Positions 37,301-52,300 of a stretch of 64,000 nucleotides of DNA are shown here, piece after piece. The stretch is from Sycon ciliatum (taxonomy: Eukaryota > Porifera > Calcarea > Leucosolenida > Sycettidae): assembly GCF_964019385.1 (NCBI RefSeq), contig NC_088654.1, positions 5,677,218 to 5,741,217 of the forward strand, given 5' to 3'. How positions within the stretch are numbered: position 1 is the first letter of the stretch; each line of letters begins with the position of its first letter. The notes under the pieces were generated by a model that saw nothing but the letters and a program-made list of their open reading frames with translations, did not search any database and was not told the origin of the DNA. The position numbers were made by a program, and so were the translations under genes.

Positions 37301-40300
37301 ACGTCGAGTGCGTCAATTCTGGAATTAGCAATTCTGGAATTACATGTCGCAATTCGGCCCTATCTTCAGAATTGACCAAATTGACGGAATTGCAATTGAC
37401 GACAGATTTTGTGTAACTGAACGGCGCATCCACCATAAATAATTCGACTGTCGTGGACATGGAAATCCGGTCGCATGTCTAGTGGCCCCAGACCACTGAC
37501 CATGCAGCCGTGGATAAGCGGTACACACATGCATTTATGCGCTGCAGCGCGCTGGTTGTAGCGGATCAGCATGTGCACTGCACACAGCGTTCTGTACGCG
37601 CTGAGAGCACCGGCTCCGGTCAATTGACTGCATTTCTATGTTTCTATGTCTGCTGCAGTAGAATTGGCGGAAATGTGTGCAATCGAGCCCGCCCATTGTT
37701 ACAGAGGTTTACAAAGCAAACGTTTGTGCGGATTTTCGTTTGACCTCACGAAAAGGGAAACTTCATGCGAACGTTCGCAGGTTTGAACGCAACATTTGAA
37801 GAAAACGCGAAACAAAACTCGAACTACAGTAAAACCAGGTTCAAGTGACGACTTTGGTAACGGTCTTGCAGACAGAACTGTCATCATGGCATGGACTTAC
37901 CCTCCACCAGCCGATAGATGCTGTCGCAGTCCGCACAATGGCAGCGGACCGACAGGCATGGCGTGGAGCCCGCACCACCTAACAGGACTGATTCTCGTGA
38001 TCCACGTGATTCCGCCAGACATGTTGTATGCATATTCTATTTTATTTTATACTTTGGATAAGTTTTCCATTAGTAACAGGACTGATTCTCGTGATCCACG
38101 TGATTCCGCCAGACATGTTGTATGCATATTCTATTTTATTTTATACTTTGGATAAGTTTTCCATTAGTCCTATTGGTATTGTTGCTAACGGCGTTTGTTG
38201 ATGTCACTTCTGTCATTTCATTGTATCGCATTACTCTTCAGACATCAATCCTGAATGGCATAAGCGAAAGTGGCACCCCCGCCACCTACGCGGACATGCT
38301 TTTAATAATAATAATATACTAAAGTGACCATCCCACGGTGCAAGCGAAAGCGGTCGTTAAAGCCAAGTGGTCTTTAGAACCAGGTCCCATACATTCGCGG
38401 CATATCGGATCCTGTACATACATGTACATATGCATGGTTGTACATCCATGCACTCGTATTTACAGGCGTGGAGAATAGAAGACTTTCGCACAGGCAAAGC
38501 ACGCCTCATTCAAGTGCATGCAGTGCATCCTGCACTCTCACTTGTCACTTCTGCTGACTGCATGCACTTGCGTCAGAGCGCACTTCAACCCTGTTTGCGT
38601 CAACCCTGCCAGTGAAGATGACACTAGGAAGGGTTTCGCTCTACGGAATTACGTATGAAAATAACGTATGAACTGCACGGAATTTTCATACGTAAAAATC
38701 AGAGCTGTTGGGTTTCGCTCTACGTGATGTCTCCATGACTGCTAAACATGCGTTGTTGCTTTGGAGACGCGTTGGCTGCACGTGACCACCGCATGCACCA
38801 TGAACCGAAACCGCGTTCTCCATTATATTTTGCACGCGTGGTGTACGGTGTGTGTACCTTGTGTTTCGCGCGGCTTGAATGTTGCCATGGACAAATTCAG
38901 AAAATGCGAAAAATATTTCAAAAAGTCCTACGGAGGACCCAACGTAGGAAAGAGCTTTCCTACGGAAATCCGTAGAGAGATTTACGTATGAAAGTTGCCC
39001 TCGCTCCCCGGCGCGTACGACATACGGATTTTCATACGTAATTACGTAGAGCGAAACCTCCCTACTTTTGGCTGGTTTGGGCCACTCTGTGCAGGTCCTA
39101 TATGGCACTTGGTACACTAAAAGTCGTTTGATGGCCGTGTAAGGTAGGTGGTCGCTGTATCCAGTGCTATTTCTGTGTAGAATTGTCTGTGCATGAAAAA
39201 AGCGGTCATTAAAAGCAGGTGGTCACTAAAATCAGAGGTTGCTTAAACCAGGTTTTATTGGACTGTTCACAAAATTGATGAAACAGTCAGGTGGGCAAGT
39301 CATAAAATTACGACTTACCTGAGCAATGTGTTCCATTTCCTTGGTAACCAGTTAAACATGCACATGTATATGAACCAAGGATGTTGCTACAGTTAGCGTC
39401 GGCATGACAACCATGTGTTTTTGCTGCACATTCATTGTTGTCTGATATGGTGATACAGTGGACAACAGAATAGTATTAGGAGCCATTCGTAAACATTATA
39501 TTTAGAAACAAAAAGTAGTTGTTTAAGGGGGAGGGGGGGCGGGGTGAGCGCCTGTTCGTTTCTCGGAAAATATCGATGCACAGTTTGTATGTGTGGGCAC
39601 ATCCAGCTAGAAAAGAAAAAAATATATACTATGTGCCGTATGTATGTGTTCGTTTCTCAGGGAGGGGGAGGGGTTGAAGGGAAATGACTAGCTTTCGTGT
39701 AAATATCAGTATTTGTTTGTTTAGCTTTATTTTACTTCACCAGAAACACAGGCAAAATCTGCCTTCTCACTGGGCGTATTGCCACAGTTCTCGCAAAATG
39801 ATGAAGGTGGTCATATAAGAAAAGGAGGAAGAGGAAAATACAATCATGAACAAGGCACAAAGAGAATACGGAAACAAATCAATGGGGAGTACTACAAGTA
39901 ACGAATTTGAATTTAATAATGAAACGGATCCAAAGGTTCCAGGGTTGAGGGAATATATACGGATGACCCCTAATGGGCAAGTCATCAGAGACGTTCCGCA
40001 CTACGTGAAGTTGAGCAACGTTACGTTAGTGGGCGGGAAAACCCTTGAACTCACGAGTTTGCACCTCACTTATGGAAAATTATCTACCGTAAAGTCTTGT
40101 ACAAAAGCCGCGGCTTCTATGACTTTCCTTGTGAAATTTTGCAGACTTCTATAATGAGACAGGCTTCATTACAAGACATGTACTTCTATGTATGTCATCA
40201 CTAAAACCAGGCTTATGTGTGATTGGATTGGCCCAAAATTGCGGCTTCTATTCGAGGGCGGCTTCTATTCAAGTGCAACTTCTATACAAGACCTTACGGT

Positions 40301-43300
40301 ATGCAGCGTATGTATGTAGGACTCTGATAACGGAGGTGCTCCGTAAGTGTGTTGGGGTGCAAATTTTTTACTCACTCCCTAGGTCGACCCGGTCGTACAC
40401 TGCCGCGTTCCGAGTTGCCAAGGGCAGCTATGTCATTCGAAAACTACATATGGCGGAACACAAATCGGCATGGAGTGTGGGTAAGACTTTCCATAGATCG
40501 ACTACATTCGCTACTTATGTAATTGATTGATCAGTATGATGGCGGGCGGGAGCAATTTTGGAGCTGCGCCTTGCATCACTTTTTCCTTTCAACTTGATCC
40601 TCTTTGGGAGATCGATAATGTATTTTTCATTAAAGGAACTAGCTAGTAATGGAGTCACGCCCGACGAACTCCAGCAAGTGGACCTGCATGGCAGACCAGG
40701 CTGGTGCACTGTCACCCTCAAGCATGCCGCCGCCAGGGATCGTCTTGTGTCCACTTCTTTCAAAATTGCTGGTAAGGCAGTAGATATTGTCATTGGAGAC
40801 ACCGAGCTCATTAGCTTGCATGTGTTTGGCTGTCCGTATCACCTGCATGACGGGGCATTGTCTTCGGCCATAAGCCAGTATGCAACGATTCACAGGTCTC
40901 CTGCTAGGAAAAAATCCTGCACGAAGGGTTCTCAGTTGAAACCGGTACTAGCTTCTTGAAAGTGAAATTGCGAAAGTCAGTTCCGTCTCTTGTTCGCGTG
41001 GGTCAGACGCCCCTACGCATCTGGTACAAAGGGCAACCCCAGACATGCTTCCATTGCGCAGCACCAGGCCATAAAGCAAGGGATTCCCCACGCCGAAAAC
41101 CTCCAGCTAGTCAGTCAACGAGTACGGGATGCACTGAAGTGAACAGGTCAGCAGCAAGCCCTCAAAGTACGCATAGTCAAGAGGTTGCAGCTGCTGGGTC
41201 AGTGCATGTGCAGCAGGATGAGCATTCCCGGGAAAACACACCTATGAGCTCTGGTACGACAGCCAACCGCAAACTTGCCAGTACTAGTGGCGTGGGGTCA
41301 GAAAAACCGTACTCGTACTCATCTGCTGTAGGAGGATCGGATGCGGAAAGGGATGCACCTGGGGAATCGGAACCTGCCTCGGCAGGAGGCACGGAAGGTG
41401 AGCCCGATTTCACTCTAGCTCTGTCCCCCACAGCAGCTGGGTTGAGGAGTCAGGAGAGGAGCCACCACCCCCTCCACACAGCAGCCTAACCCCACCACGT
41501 CTCTGGCCCACACATCAAACACCTATGACGGAGGTCTCATACCTGGGCAGCATGACAAAATGTGCCTACACCAAATGGGCAATACACATGATCCAGCAGC
41601 TGAACCCAATGATTCAAGCGGCTCAGAAGCGGATGCAGAAGACCAGCATCACAACACTGCAGCCGAAAGAGCCGACAACGTTTTCTTTGATACACTGAAG
41701 CCATCAAAGCGGCAGCGGGAATCGATATCACCAGAACACGACGGCAGATTCACTCTTGTCAAGAATGGAAGTCCAAGGAAACAAGCCAACTCGTTTGCAC
41801 TCCCCTGCCATCAGCCAGAAGCCTGGCTGGCGAGCTTGAGTACTAGTCATCTTTCTCTCTAGTGTTCATATTAGCCTGACTATCTATCTATGTTTCATCA
41901 TGCTTTCTCCCCGCCTTAACCCCTCTGCACCAGTGTTTGTTCCCCGCCCTTCTATCCCCCGACTTCGCCTTTACATGACCAATGCATTTGGATTGCTGTC
42001 CAAGCTTGGTGAGCTTCAGCACGCAGTGAAGATCTCGAAGCCTGATGTTATTATCGTGACTGAGACCAAGCTCACTGCAGACAAGGCCACCTAGGCGGAA
42101 GTCTCACTACCTGGATATGCCCCTCCCATTCGTCGAGACCGCACCGCTCATGGAGGAGGAGTTGCGGTCTGGACTAGGGACGGCATTGCCTTTCAGCACC
42201 TCCATGACATCGACTGTGATCACGAAATTGTCTGGGTGTCTGTCTCCATGGCCCCCCACACGAACACTGTCATTGGCGCTGTCTACAGGCCAGGCTCCTG
42301 TCTGGCCACTGACACCAAACTCTTCGAACACCTTGACGCAACTCTTGACAGAGTTAGGCAGCATGGGTCGAAGATTATCGTCGCTGGCGACTTCAATGTG
42401 CTTAGCGGCTTGTGGTTAGGAAGCAACAAAACAACTCCTGCAGGGGAATGTGCTGAGGATATGTGTGTTAGCCACGGCCTGGAACAACATGTTACGATGA
42501 AGACCCGAGGGGACAATATACTGGATCTGAGTATGTCTTTCTATCTTTCTGATGTAACAGTCCGTTGCAAACCTCCCCTTGGCGCCTCGGACCATGTAAA
42601 TCTGATAGCTGAATTTCCCACAAAAGTGTCGGAGGAACCTCCCACAAAGCGAGTAGTCTGGCGCTAGAACCTAGCGGACTGCCCTCAACTTGCTCATTTT
42701 TATCGGCAAGCTGACTGGACCACAGCCATCAGTCAATGTCCCAACAAATCATGTCACAATGTCACCAAGATCATTAATAACCTTAACAAGGCATGAAGCA
42801 ATTCATACCAGCTCGTGAACTGGTAACCAGCCCGTCTGACCCTTCTTTGGTGGACACTGGAGTGTTCAACCAAGGTGAAGGCAAAACAGGAAGCTTGGAA
42901 ACACTCCCGCACGGCTCCATCTCCGCAGCTACGACTGGAGGCCCTGGAGGCAACCAGGCGTGGCACTCACTATCTGCGCCAGGCGCAGGCAATACGCCTT
43001 GCCACGCTGGGAGACAAACTTTCACGTGGGAGCATGTCTGATCGAGAGTGGTGGTCCACGCTGAAGCAAGCAGGTGGTAGTGGGCGCAGCACAACTATAC
43101 CAACTCTTGTTGACACTAACGGCGTCCGAGTTATGGCCAACTCCGAGAAAGCAGAGCGGTTTGGCACGTTTTTTCGTCGAAGTCCAGCCTCGCAGCAGAT
43201 GACTTTCCAAACGATCTGCCATCAGACGATCTGCCACCTGTAACACCTCACACCGAGTCTCGGCTCACTACCATCCACTTTCGAACGGATACTGTCAGAA

Positions 43301-46300
43301 GAGAGCTCAGAAGACTGAATCCCACGAAAGCCAAAGGCCCTGACCGGATTCCAGCAAGGGTGCTGAAGAATTGTGCCAGTGAGCTCTGCTTGCTTGTCGC
43401 CCGGCTGTTCTCCTTGTGCTTTCGGCAGCAAGTGCAACCGAGGCTGTGGAAGGTCGCCCAGGTTGTTCCGATTCACAAGAAGAAAGCTAGATCAGACCTG
43501 CGCAACCATCGCCCGGTGTCTCTCCTCTGCATTCTCTCCAAGACAATGGAAACAATTGTTAACCGCTGTATCATGAACTTCTTCTCAAAGCACAGTGTAA
43601 TCTCGTCTCGGCAATATGGCTTCCGGAAGGGACTTGGTACATCAGATCTACTAACAAAGCTGCACAACGACTGGTTATCCACTGCGGCGAGAGGCGGCAT
43701 GGTACATGTACTGGCCATCGACATCGCCGGGGCGTTCGACAAGGTTTCGCATCGAGGTGCCCTCCATAAAACAGAGGCATGCGGCATCAGTGGTCCGTTC
43801 CTTGGCTGGCTCTCAAACTACCTCTGCTGCCGGCAACTACGTGCCATAGTCGGAGGACAACAGTCATCGGAATACCCTTTGCTTGCTGGGGTCCTCCAAG
43901 GCAGCATCTTGGGTCCAACCCTGTTTCTGGTTTACGTAAACAACTGTGAGGAAGTAACACCGGATAGTACCTCTCTGGCTGTATACGCAGATGGCACCAC
44001 AGCCTACCAATGCATTGCGGCCACATGCGACATAGCGGAAAGTGCGACCTATCGCCCGATGGGGTGCTGAGTGGAAAATAACTTTCGAACCGACCAATTC
44101 CCAGGCGCTCACAACAGACTTTCACCGTCCGGCAACACCTCTTCCCCACGCACTGTTCAACGGTACCAGGGTGCCTGAAGCTGACGAGATCAAGCTCCTC
44201 GGTGTTTTCTTCGACACCACGTTGCGATTCTCGACCCACATACGCCAGGTTGCCACCAGGGCCCTCCAACGCCTCCACGTTCTCCGGAAGGTGGTGCCAC
44301 TTTGGACAGCACCTGGCTGTATTGCTGTTTACAACGGCTTCAAACGGCCAACCATGGAGAACTACTGCCTGGTCTGGATGGGGGCTCCACTGGCCCGCCT
44401 GGACACAGTACAGCGCAGGACACTAAAGCTGATAGGCCCTGGAGTCTTCGTACCAAGCCTGGAGCATAGGCGCAGGGTGGCGGCCCTGAGCTTCCTGTAC
44501 AAGCTCTGCTTCCTTCCACCGACGAGCCCCTTGAAAGCGATTATGCCCAAGCCACTCCAGCTGGCGGATGAAACCCCCCAACACCCGTTTCTCCGCCCAG
44601 CGACGCCAGTCACACGACTTTCCATTGGCATGTAGCCTGCCTCGCCGTTCCCGCTCAGCCTTGGCCAAGGCTTTCTTTGCTTGCGTGCTGAGTGCATGCA
44701 ACTTCCTGCCTCGGAGAATCCTCGCACAGCAGCCATACAAGGGGATGTGGAAGTTCAAGAAGATGGTCCACCATCACCTGTTGTGCAGCAACTGGATGCA
44801 AGCACCCGACGCCTTGTAAACCTGCTACATAAACTTGCTGAACTACAGGCTCTCATGTACATGTACTCTCTCCTTCTCAATCTACCTCCTCCCCCCCCCC
44901 CCCCGTTCTTTCTCTTTCCCTCATACTTCCATTAAAAATGCTTATCTGCTGCGACCAGAGTGTGACAATGTCCACCATGCATGGCTGCTGCATGTTCCCT
45001 TTGCGTGCACCACTTGGCTTTTCATAAAAAAAATTATGTCATGCGGAATCTCTCTATCGTCTCAGATGTTTTGCAGAGCGAAAATTCAAGAGAATTTTCC
45101 TTTGACGTCACGGAAAAAAACTACTTCGCACAAAAATCGATGGAGCAGTCAAGTGTGCCGAGTCATAACATTACGACTTACCTGAGCAATGTGTTCCATT
45201 TCCTTGGTAACCAGTTAAACATGCACATGTATATGAACCAAGGATGTTGCTACAGTTAGCGTTGGCATGACAACTATTTGTTTTTGCCGTACATTCATTG
45301 GTGTCTGATATGGTGATACAGTGGACAACAGAACAGCATAACATGCTAGTCATTGGGCACTTTCGATTACATATTTGGACCCAGCGCACTTCAACCCTGT
45401 TTGTGTCAACCCTGCCAGTGAAGACGACACTTTTGGCTGGTTTGGGCCGCTGTGCGTAGGTCCTATATGGCACTTGGTACACTAAAAGTCGTTTGATGGC
45501 CGTGCAAGGTAGGTGGTCGCTGTATCCAGTGCTGTTTCTGTGTAGAACAGTCCGTGCATGAAAAAAGCGGTCATTAAGAGCAGGTGGTCGTTAAACCCAG
45601 AGGTTGCTTACACTAGGTTTTACTGTATTAGGAATGGGTTTGCTCCCAAACTGGAGCTCGCGCTATTCCGCCGACGACTTGACACTTGACTGACTCACGA
45701 CCGCCGCAAACTCGCAACCTCTATTTTACTGTACTGTACACAATATCGACGAAACAGTCAAGTGTGCGGAGTCATGAAATCACGACTTACCTGAGCAATG
45801 TGTTCCATTTCCTTGGTAACCAGTTGAACATGCACATGTATATGAACCAGGGATGTTGCTACAGTTAGCGTTGGCATGACAACCATGTGTTTTTGCTGTA
45901 CATTCATTGTTGTCTGATATGGTGATTCAGTGGACAACAGAATAGCATTAGGAGCCATTCGTAAATGTAGATATTTATTTAGAAACCAAAACGAGTTGTT
46001 CAAGGGGAATATCAGTATTTTACGGATGATCCTTAATGTGCAAGTCATTAGAGACGTTCCGCACTACGTGAAGTTGAGCAACCTTACGTTAGTAGGCGGG
46101 AAAACCCGTGAACTCGCGAGTTTGCACTTAACCTATGGAAAGTTGTCTATGTATAGTACATACGTAGGGCTCTGATAACGGAGGTGCTCCGTAAGTGTAT
46201 TGGGGTGCAAAATTTTGACTCACTCCCTAGGTCGACCCGGTCGTACACTGCCGCGTTCCGAGTTGCCAAGGGCAGCTATATCATTCGAAAACTACATATG

Positions 46301-49300
46301 GCGGAACACAGACCGGCATGGAGTGTAGGTTACACTTTCCATAGATCGACTGCATTTGTTACTAACGTAATCGTAATTATGTCGTGCGGAACCTCTCAAT
46401 CGTCAGAGATGTTTTGCAGAGCGAAAATTCAAGCGAATTTTCGTTTGACATCACGGGAAGGGGAACTTCATGTGAACGCCCGTGGCTTTGAACGCGAAAG
46501 TTGAAGGACAAGCGAAACAAACTTCAACTAATGTGCACAAAAATTGATGAAACATTCAAGTGTGTCGAGTCATAAAACTACGACTTACCTGAACAATGTG
46601 TTCCATTTCCTTGGTAACCAGTTAAACATGCACATGTATATGAACCAGGGATGTTGCTACAGTTGGCGTTGGCATGACAACTATTTGTTTTTGCCGTACA
46701 TTCATCGGTGTCTGATATGGTGATACAGTGGACAACAGAACAGCATAACATGCTAGTCATTGGGCACTTTCGATTACATATTTGGACCCAGCGCACTTCA
46801 ACCCTGTTTGTGTCAACCCTGCCAGTGAAGACGACACTTTTGGCTGGTTTGGGCCGCTGTGCGTAGGTCCTATATGGCACTTGGTACACTAAAAGTCGTT
46901 TGATGGCCGTGCAAGGTAGGTGGTCGCTGTATCCAGTGCTGTTTCTGTGTAGAACTGTCCGTGCATAAAAAAGCGGTCATTAAGAGCAGGTGGTCGTTAA
47001 ACCCAGAGGTCGCTTACACTAGGTTTTACTGTATTAGGAATGGGTTTGCTCCCAAACTGGAGCTCGTGCTATTCCGCCGACGACTTGACACTTGACTGAC
47101 TCACAACTGCCGCAAACTCGCAACCTCTAGTTTTACTGTACTGTACACAAAATCGACGAAACAGTCAAGTGTGCGGAGTCATAAAATTACGACTTACCTG
47201 AGCAATGTGTTCCATTTCCTTGGTAACCAGTTGAACATGCACATGTATATGAACCAGGGATGTTGCTACAGTTAGCGTTCGCATGACAACCATGGGTTTT
47301 TGCTGTACATTCATTGGTGTCTGATATGGTGGTACAGTGGACAACAGAATAGCATTAGGAGCCATTCGTAATTTTATTTAGAAACAAAAGTAGTTGTTTA
47401 AGGCGGGGGCGAGCGCCTGTTCGTTTCTCGAAAAATACCGATGCACAGTTTGTATGTGTGGGCACATCCAGCTAGAAAAGAAAAATCTATACTATGTGCT
47501 GTATGTATGTGTTCGTTTCTCAGGGAGGGGGTGGGAGGGGGGGGGGGGGTTGAAGAGAAATGACTAGTTTTCGTGTCTAAACGAGAGAGCTATGCTTTTT
47601 TGCCTTGATGACCTAGACAAAAAAAGCATAGGGATATTATAAATTTGAAACTCGGATGTTGAGCCATAAATAAATGTAGAAAGGAAAAGGACATAATATG
47701 GATACGAGTTAAGAGTAACTCTCCATCACTGTAACTGGATACTATCATACAGTCAGAAAGTGCAATAACTAGGCACAAAACTGACAAGAGTACTGAGACA
47801 TTCGACGTCCTGACACCTAGCTTCAACACATCTCCGTAGCGCTAACCGACAGCCTTCCAACTTGGAAGGTTCAAGGTTGTGGAAATACCAAAGAGGGGAA
47901 GGCAAGCATTACTCTTAACTCGTATCCATATGTCCTTTTCCTTTCTACATGTTATAAATTCTTATAAATTTCTACTTTTTGTTTTTAGACATAACCTGGG
48001 ATTCGAACCCGCACTATTGCCCTGCATGCATCCGTGGACCCCGATACACTTCGCATACATACTAATTCTTCCAAGTTGCTTCACGGTATGATCTTGTATT
48101 TGAAAGCGCTATATGAATATGCATTGTGGCCAGCCGTCTTTGATTGTACGGTACGGGACAGGTACGGTACGGGACAGGTACGGGACAGGTACGGGACAGG
48201 TACGGGACAGGTACGGGAAAGGTACGGGACAGGTACGGTCGAGGGTAATACGACACCATCTACCGCCTTGATGACGGCAAAAAAAGAATAGGGACGTTAT
48301 AAATTTTTCAATTTTCCTATTTTCAGGCATTACCAGGGATTCGAACCCGCACTATCGCCCTACATGCATTCCCCCATACACTTTGCATTCATACTCATTG
48401 TTCCAAGTTGCTTCACGTTATGATCTTGCGTTTGAGAGACCTATTTGAATAGTGCGGCCAGCTGTATGTGGCCAGCTGTGTTTGACGGTACGGTACGGTA
48501 CGGTACGGGACAGATACAGGATAGCGCCAGGCGTGACACAAACACACAAACAAACACACAAACAAACACCAAATTAAAGCTGTGGGGACCCTGGCTAGCG
48601 CCAGACGTTACTGAAGTAATGTCATCTGCATAGCTACGGGATTAAATAACAGTATTTGTTTGAAGAAGAGGTTGGTGCGACTTCGGTGATAGTAGGGGAA
48701 GAGTGTGTTGCTCCCTACATGGGAGCTCGCGGTTTTCCTGCCGACTTGAATTCTCACTTGACTGACTCATGACTGCCATCCAGAGCACACGAGAAGTCCA
48801 TCGAACCGTCCACTCGGCAAACCTGCAAGAAAGCACCACTCCCTGCTCAATACACAGTGTTTCAGTCGGGAGTCAGTCAATCAGAATTCAAGTTGGCAGG
48901 GAAACCGCGAGCTCCCACGTAGGGAGCAACACACTCTTCCCCTAGTATTTGTTTGTTTAGCTTTATTTTACTTCACCAGAAGCACAGGCAAAATCTGCCT
49001 TCTCACTGGGCATACTGCCACAGTTCTCGCAAAATGATGAAGGTGGTCATATAATGCGATTAATAGTATTAGTGAAGCGGACATTACAAAAAATCGGGAA
49101 AATCGTCTCACAATAGAGGCTATACGGAGAAACAAACTACTTATAGGTTACTTATATAGGTTACTTATAGGTTCTCCGTATAGCCTCTATTGTGAGACGA
49201 TTTTCCCTGATGATAGTCTCAAGAAAATCGATTAGGAACAACCATTTTAGATACATGTATTCTCATTCATCATTTTGTAATGTCCGCTTCACTAATACTA

Positions 49301-52300
49301 TTAATCGCATTAATAAAGTTATTGTCTCCTCGTCGTCTTTTCGTGGTCATATAAGAAAAGGAGGAAGAGGAAAATACAAATCATGAATAAGGCACTAGGA
49401 GAAGACGGAAATCAATGGGGGAGTACTACAAGTAACTTGAATTTGATGAATTTTTTCATGAAAATAATGCAACGGATCCAAAGGTTCCAGGGTTGAGGGA
49501 ATATTTACGGATGACCCCTAATGTACAAGTCATTAGAGGCGTTCCGCACTACGTGAAGTTGAGCAACCTTACGTTAGTGGGCAGGAAAACCCATGAACTC
49601 ACGAGTTTGCACTTCACTTATGGAAATTTGTCTATGTAGAGTACGTACGTAGGGCTCTGATAACGGAGGCGCTCCGGTGGTGTATTGGGGTGCAAATGGC
49701 TGACTCACTCCCTAGCTTGACCCGGTCGTACACTGCCGCGTTCCGAGTTGCCAAAGGCAGCTATGTCATTCGAAAACTACATATGGCGGAACACAGATCG
49801 GCATGGATTGTAGGTTAGACTTTCCATAGATCGACTACATTTGTTACTAACGTAATTATGTCGTGCGGAAACTCTCTATCGTCAAAGATGTTGTGCAGAG
49901 CGAAAATTCAAGCGAATTTTCGTTTGATATCACGGAATGGGGAACTTCGTGTGAACGCCCGTGGCTTTGAACGCGAAATTTGAAGGAAACGCGAAACAAA
50001 CTTGAACTGCTTCGCATAAAAATCGACGAAACAGTCAAGTGTGCCGAATCATAAAATTGCTACTTACCTGAGCAATGTGTTCCATTTCCTTGGTAACCAG
50101 TTGAACATGCACATGTATATGAACCAGGGATGTTGCTACAGTTAGCGTTGGCATGACAACCATGTGTTTTTGCTGCACATTCATTGGTGTCTGATAATAT
50201 TATGGTGATAAAGTGAACAACAGAATAACATTACTTCCTCCGTATGCAAAAACTTCGTGACATTTTTAAGGCTGCGCATAGCTATGCAATTGTTTAGCTT
50301 GACTTAGAATAACACTCGTGGCATTGTCTAACCTATTTATAAGCTATATACAAAGACAAAAAGCACCTCAGACGAATGATATTGAGTTTATTCCGAGTCT
50401 TCTTTGCTCTTGTCATTCAAGCGAATTTTCGTTTGACATCACGGGATGGGGAACTTCGGGTGAACACCCGTGGCTTTGAACGCGAAAGTTGAAGGAAACA
50501 CGAAACAAACTTGAACTACTTCACACAAAAAATGATGAAGCAGTCAAGTGTGCCAAGTCATAAAACTACGACTTACCTGAGCAATGTGTTCCATTTCCTT
50601 GGCAACCAGTTAAACATGCACATGTATATGAACCAAGGATGTTGCTACAGTTGGCGTTGGCATGACAACTATTTGTTTTTGCCGTACATTCATTGGTGTC
50701 TGATATGGTGATACAGTGGACAACAGAACAGCATAACATGCTAGTTATTGGGCACTTTCGATTACATATTTGGACCCAGCGCACTTCACCCCTGTTTGTG
50801 TCAACCCTGACAGTGAAGACGACACTTTTGGCTGGTTCGGGCCGCTGTGCGTAGGTCCTATGTGGCGCTTGGTACACTAAAAGTCGTTTGATGGCGGTGC
50901 AAAGTAGGTGGTCGCTGTATCCAGTGCTGTTTCTGTGTAGAACTGTCCGTGCATGAAAAAAGCGGTCATTAAGAGCAGGTGGTCGTTAAACCCAGAGGTC
51001 GCTTACACCAGGTTTTACTGTATTAGGAATGGGTTTGCTCCCAAACTGGAGCTCGCGCTATTCCGCCGACGACTTGACACTTGACTGACTCACGACTGCC
51101 GCAAACTCGCAACCTCTATTTTTACTGTACTGTACACAAAATCGACGAAACAGTCAAGTGTGCCGAGTCATAAAATTACAACTTACCTGAGCAATGTGTT
51201 CCATTTCCTTGGTAACCAGTTGAACATGCACATGTATATGAACCAGGGATGTTGCTACAGTTAGCGTTGGCATGACAACCATGCGTTTTTGCTGTACATT
51301 CATTGTTGTCTGATATGGTGATTCAGTGGACAACAGAATAGCATTAGGAGCCATTCGTAAATGTAGATATTTATTTAGAAACCAAAACTAGTTGTTTAAG
51401 GGGAATATCAGTATTTTACGGATGATCCTTAATGTGCAAGTCATTAGAGACGTTCCGCACTACGTGAAGTTGAGCAACCTTACGTTAGTAGGCGGAAAAA
51501 CCCGTGAACTCGCGAGTTTGCACTTAACCTATGGAAAGTTGTCTATGTATAGTACATACGTAGGGCTCTGATAACGGAGGTGCTCCGTAAGTGTATTGGG
51601 GTGCAAAATTTTGACTCACTCCCTAGGTCGACCCGGTCGTACACTGCCGCGTTCCGAGTTGCCAAGGGCAGCTATATCATTCGAAAACTACATATGGCGG
51701 AACACAGACCGGCATGGAGTGTAGCTTACACTTTCCATAGATCGACTGCATTTGTTACTAACGTAATCGTAATTATGTCGTGCGGAACCTCTCAATCGTC
51801 AGAGATGTTTTGCAGAGCGAAAATTCGAGCGAATTTTCGTTTGACATCACGGGAAGGGGAACTTCATGTGAACGCCCGTGGCTTTGAACGCAAAAGTTGA
51901 AGGACACGCGAAACAAACTTCAACTAATGTGCAAACATTCAAGTGTGTCGAGTCATAAAACTACGACTTACCTGAACAATGTGTTCCATTTCCTTGGTAA
52001 CCAGTTAAACATGCACATGTATATGAACCAGGGATGTTGCTACAGTTGGCGTTGGCATGACAACTATTTGTTTTTGCCGTACATTCATCGGTGTCTGATA
52101 TGGTGATACAGTGGACAACAGAACAGCATAACATGCTAGTCATTGGGCACTTTCGATTACATTTTTGGACCCAGCGCACTTCAACCCTGTTTGTGTCAAC
52201 CCTGACAGTGAAGGCGACACTTTTGGCTGGTTTGGGCTGCTGTGCGTAGGTCCTATATGGCACTTGGTACACTAAAAGACTACAGTGCATTTCAAAACTA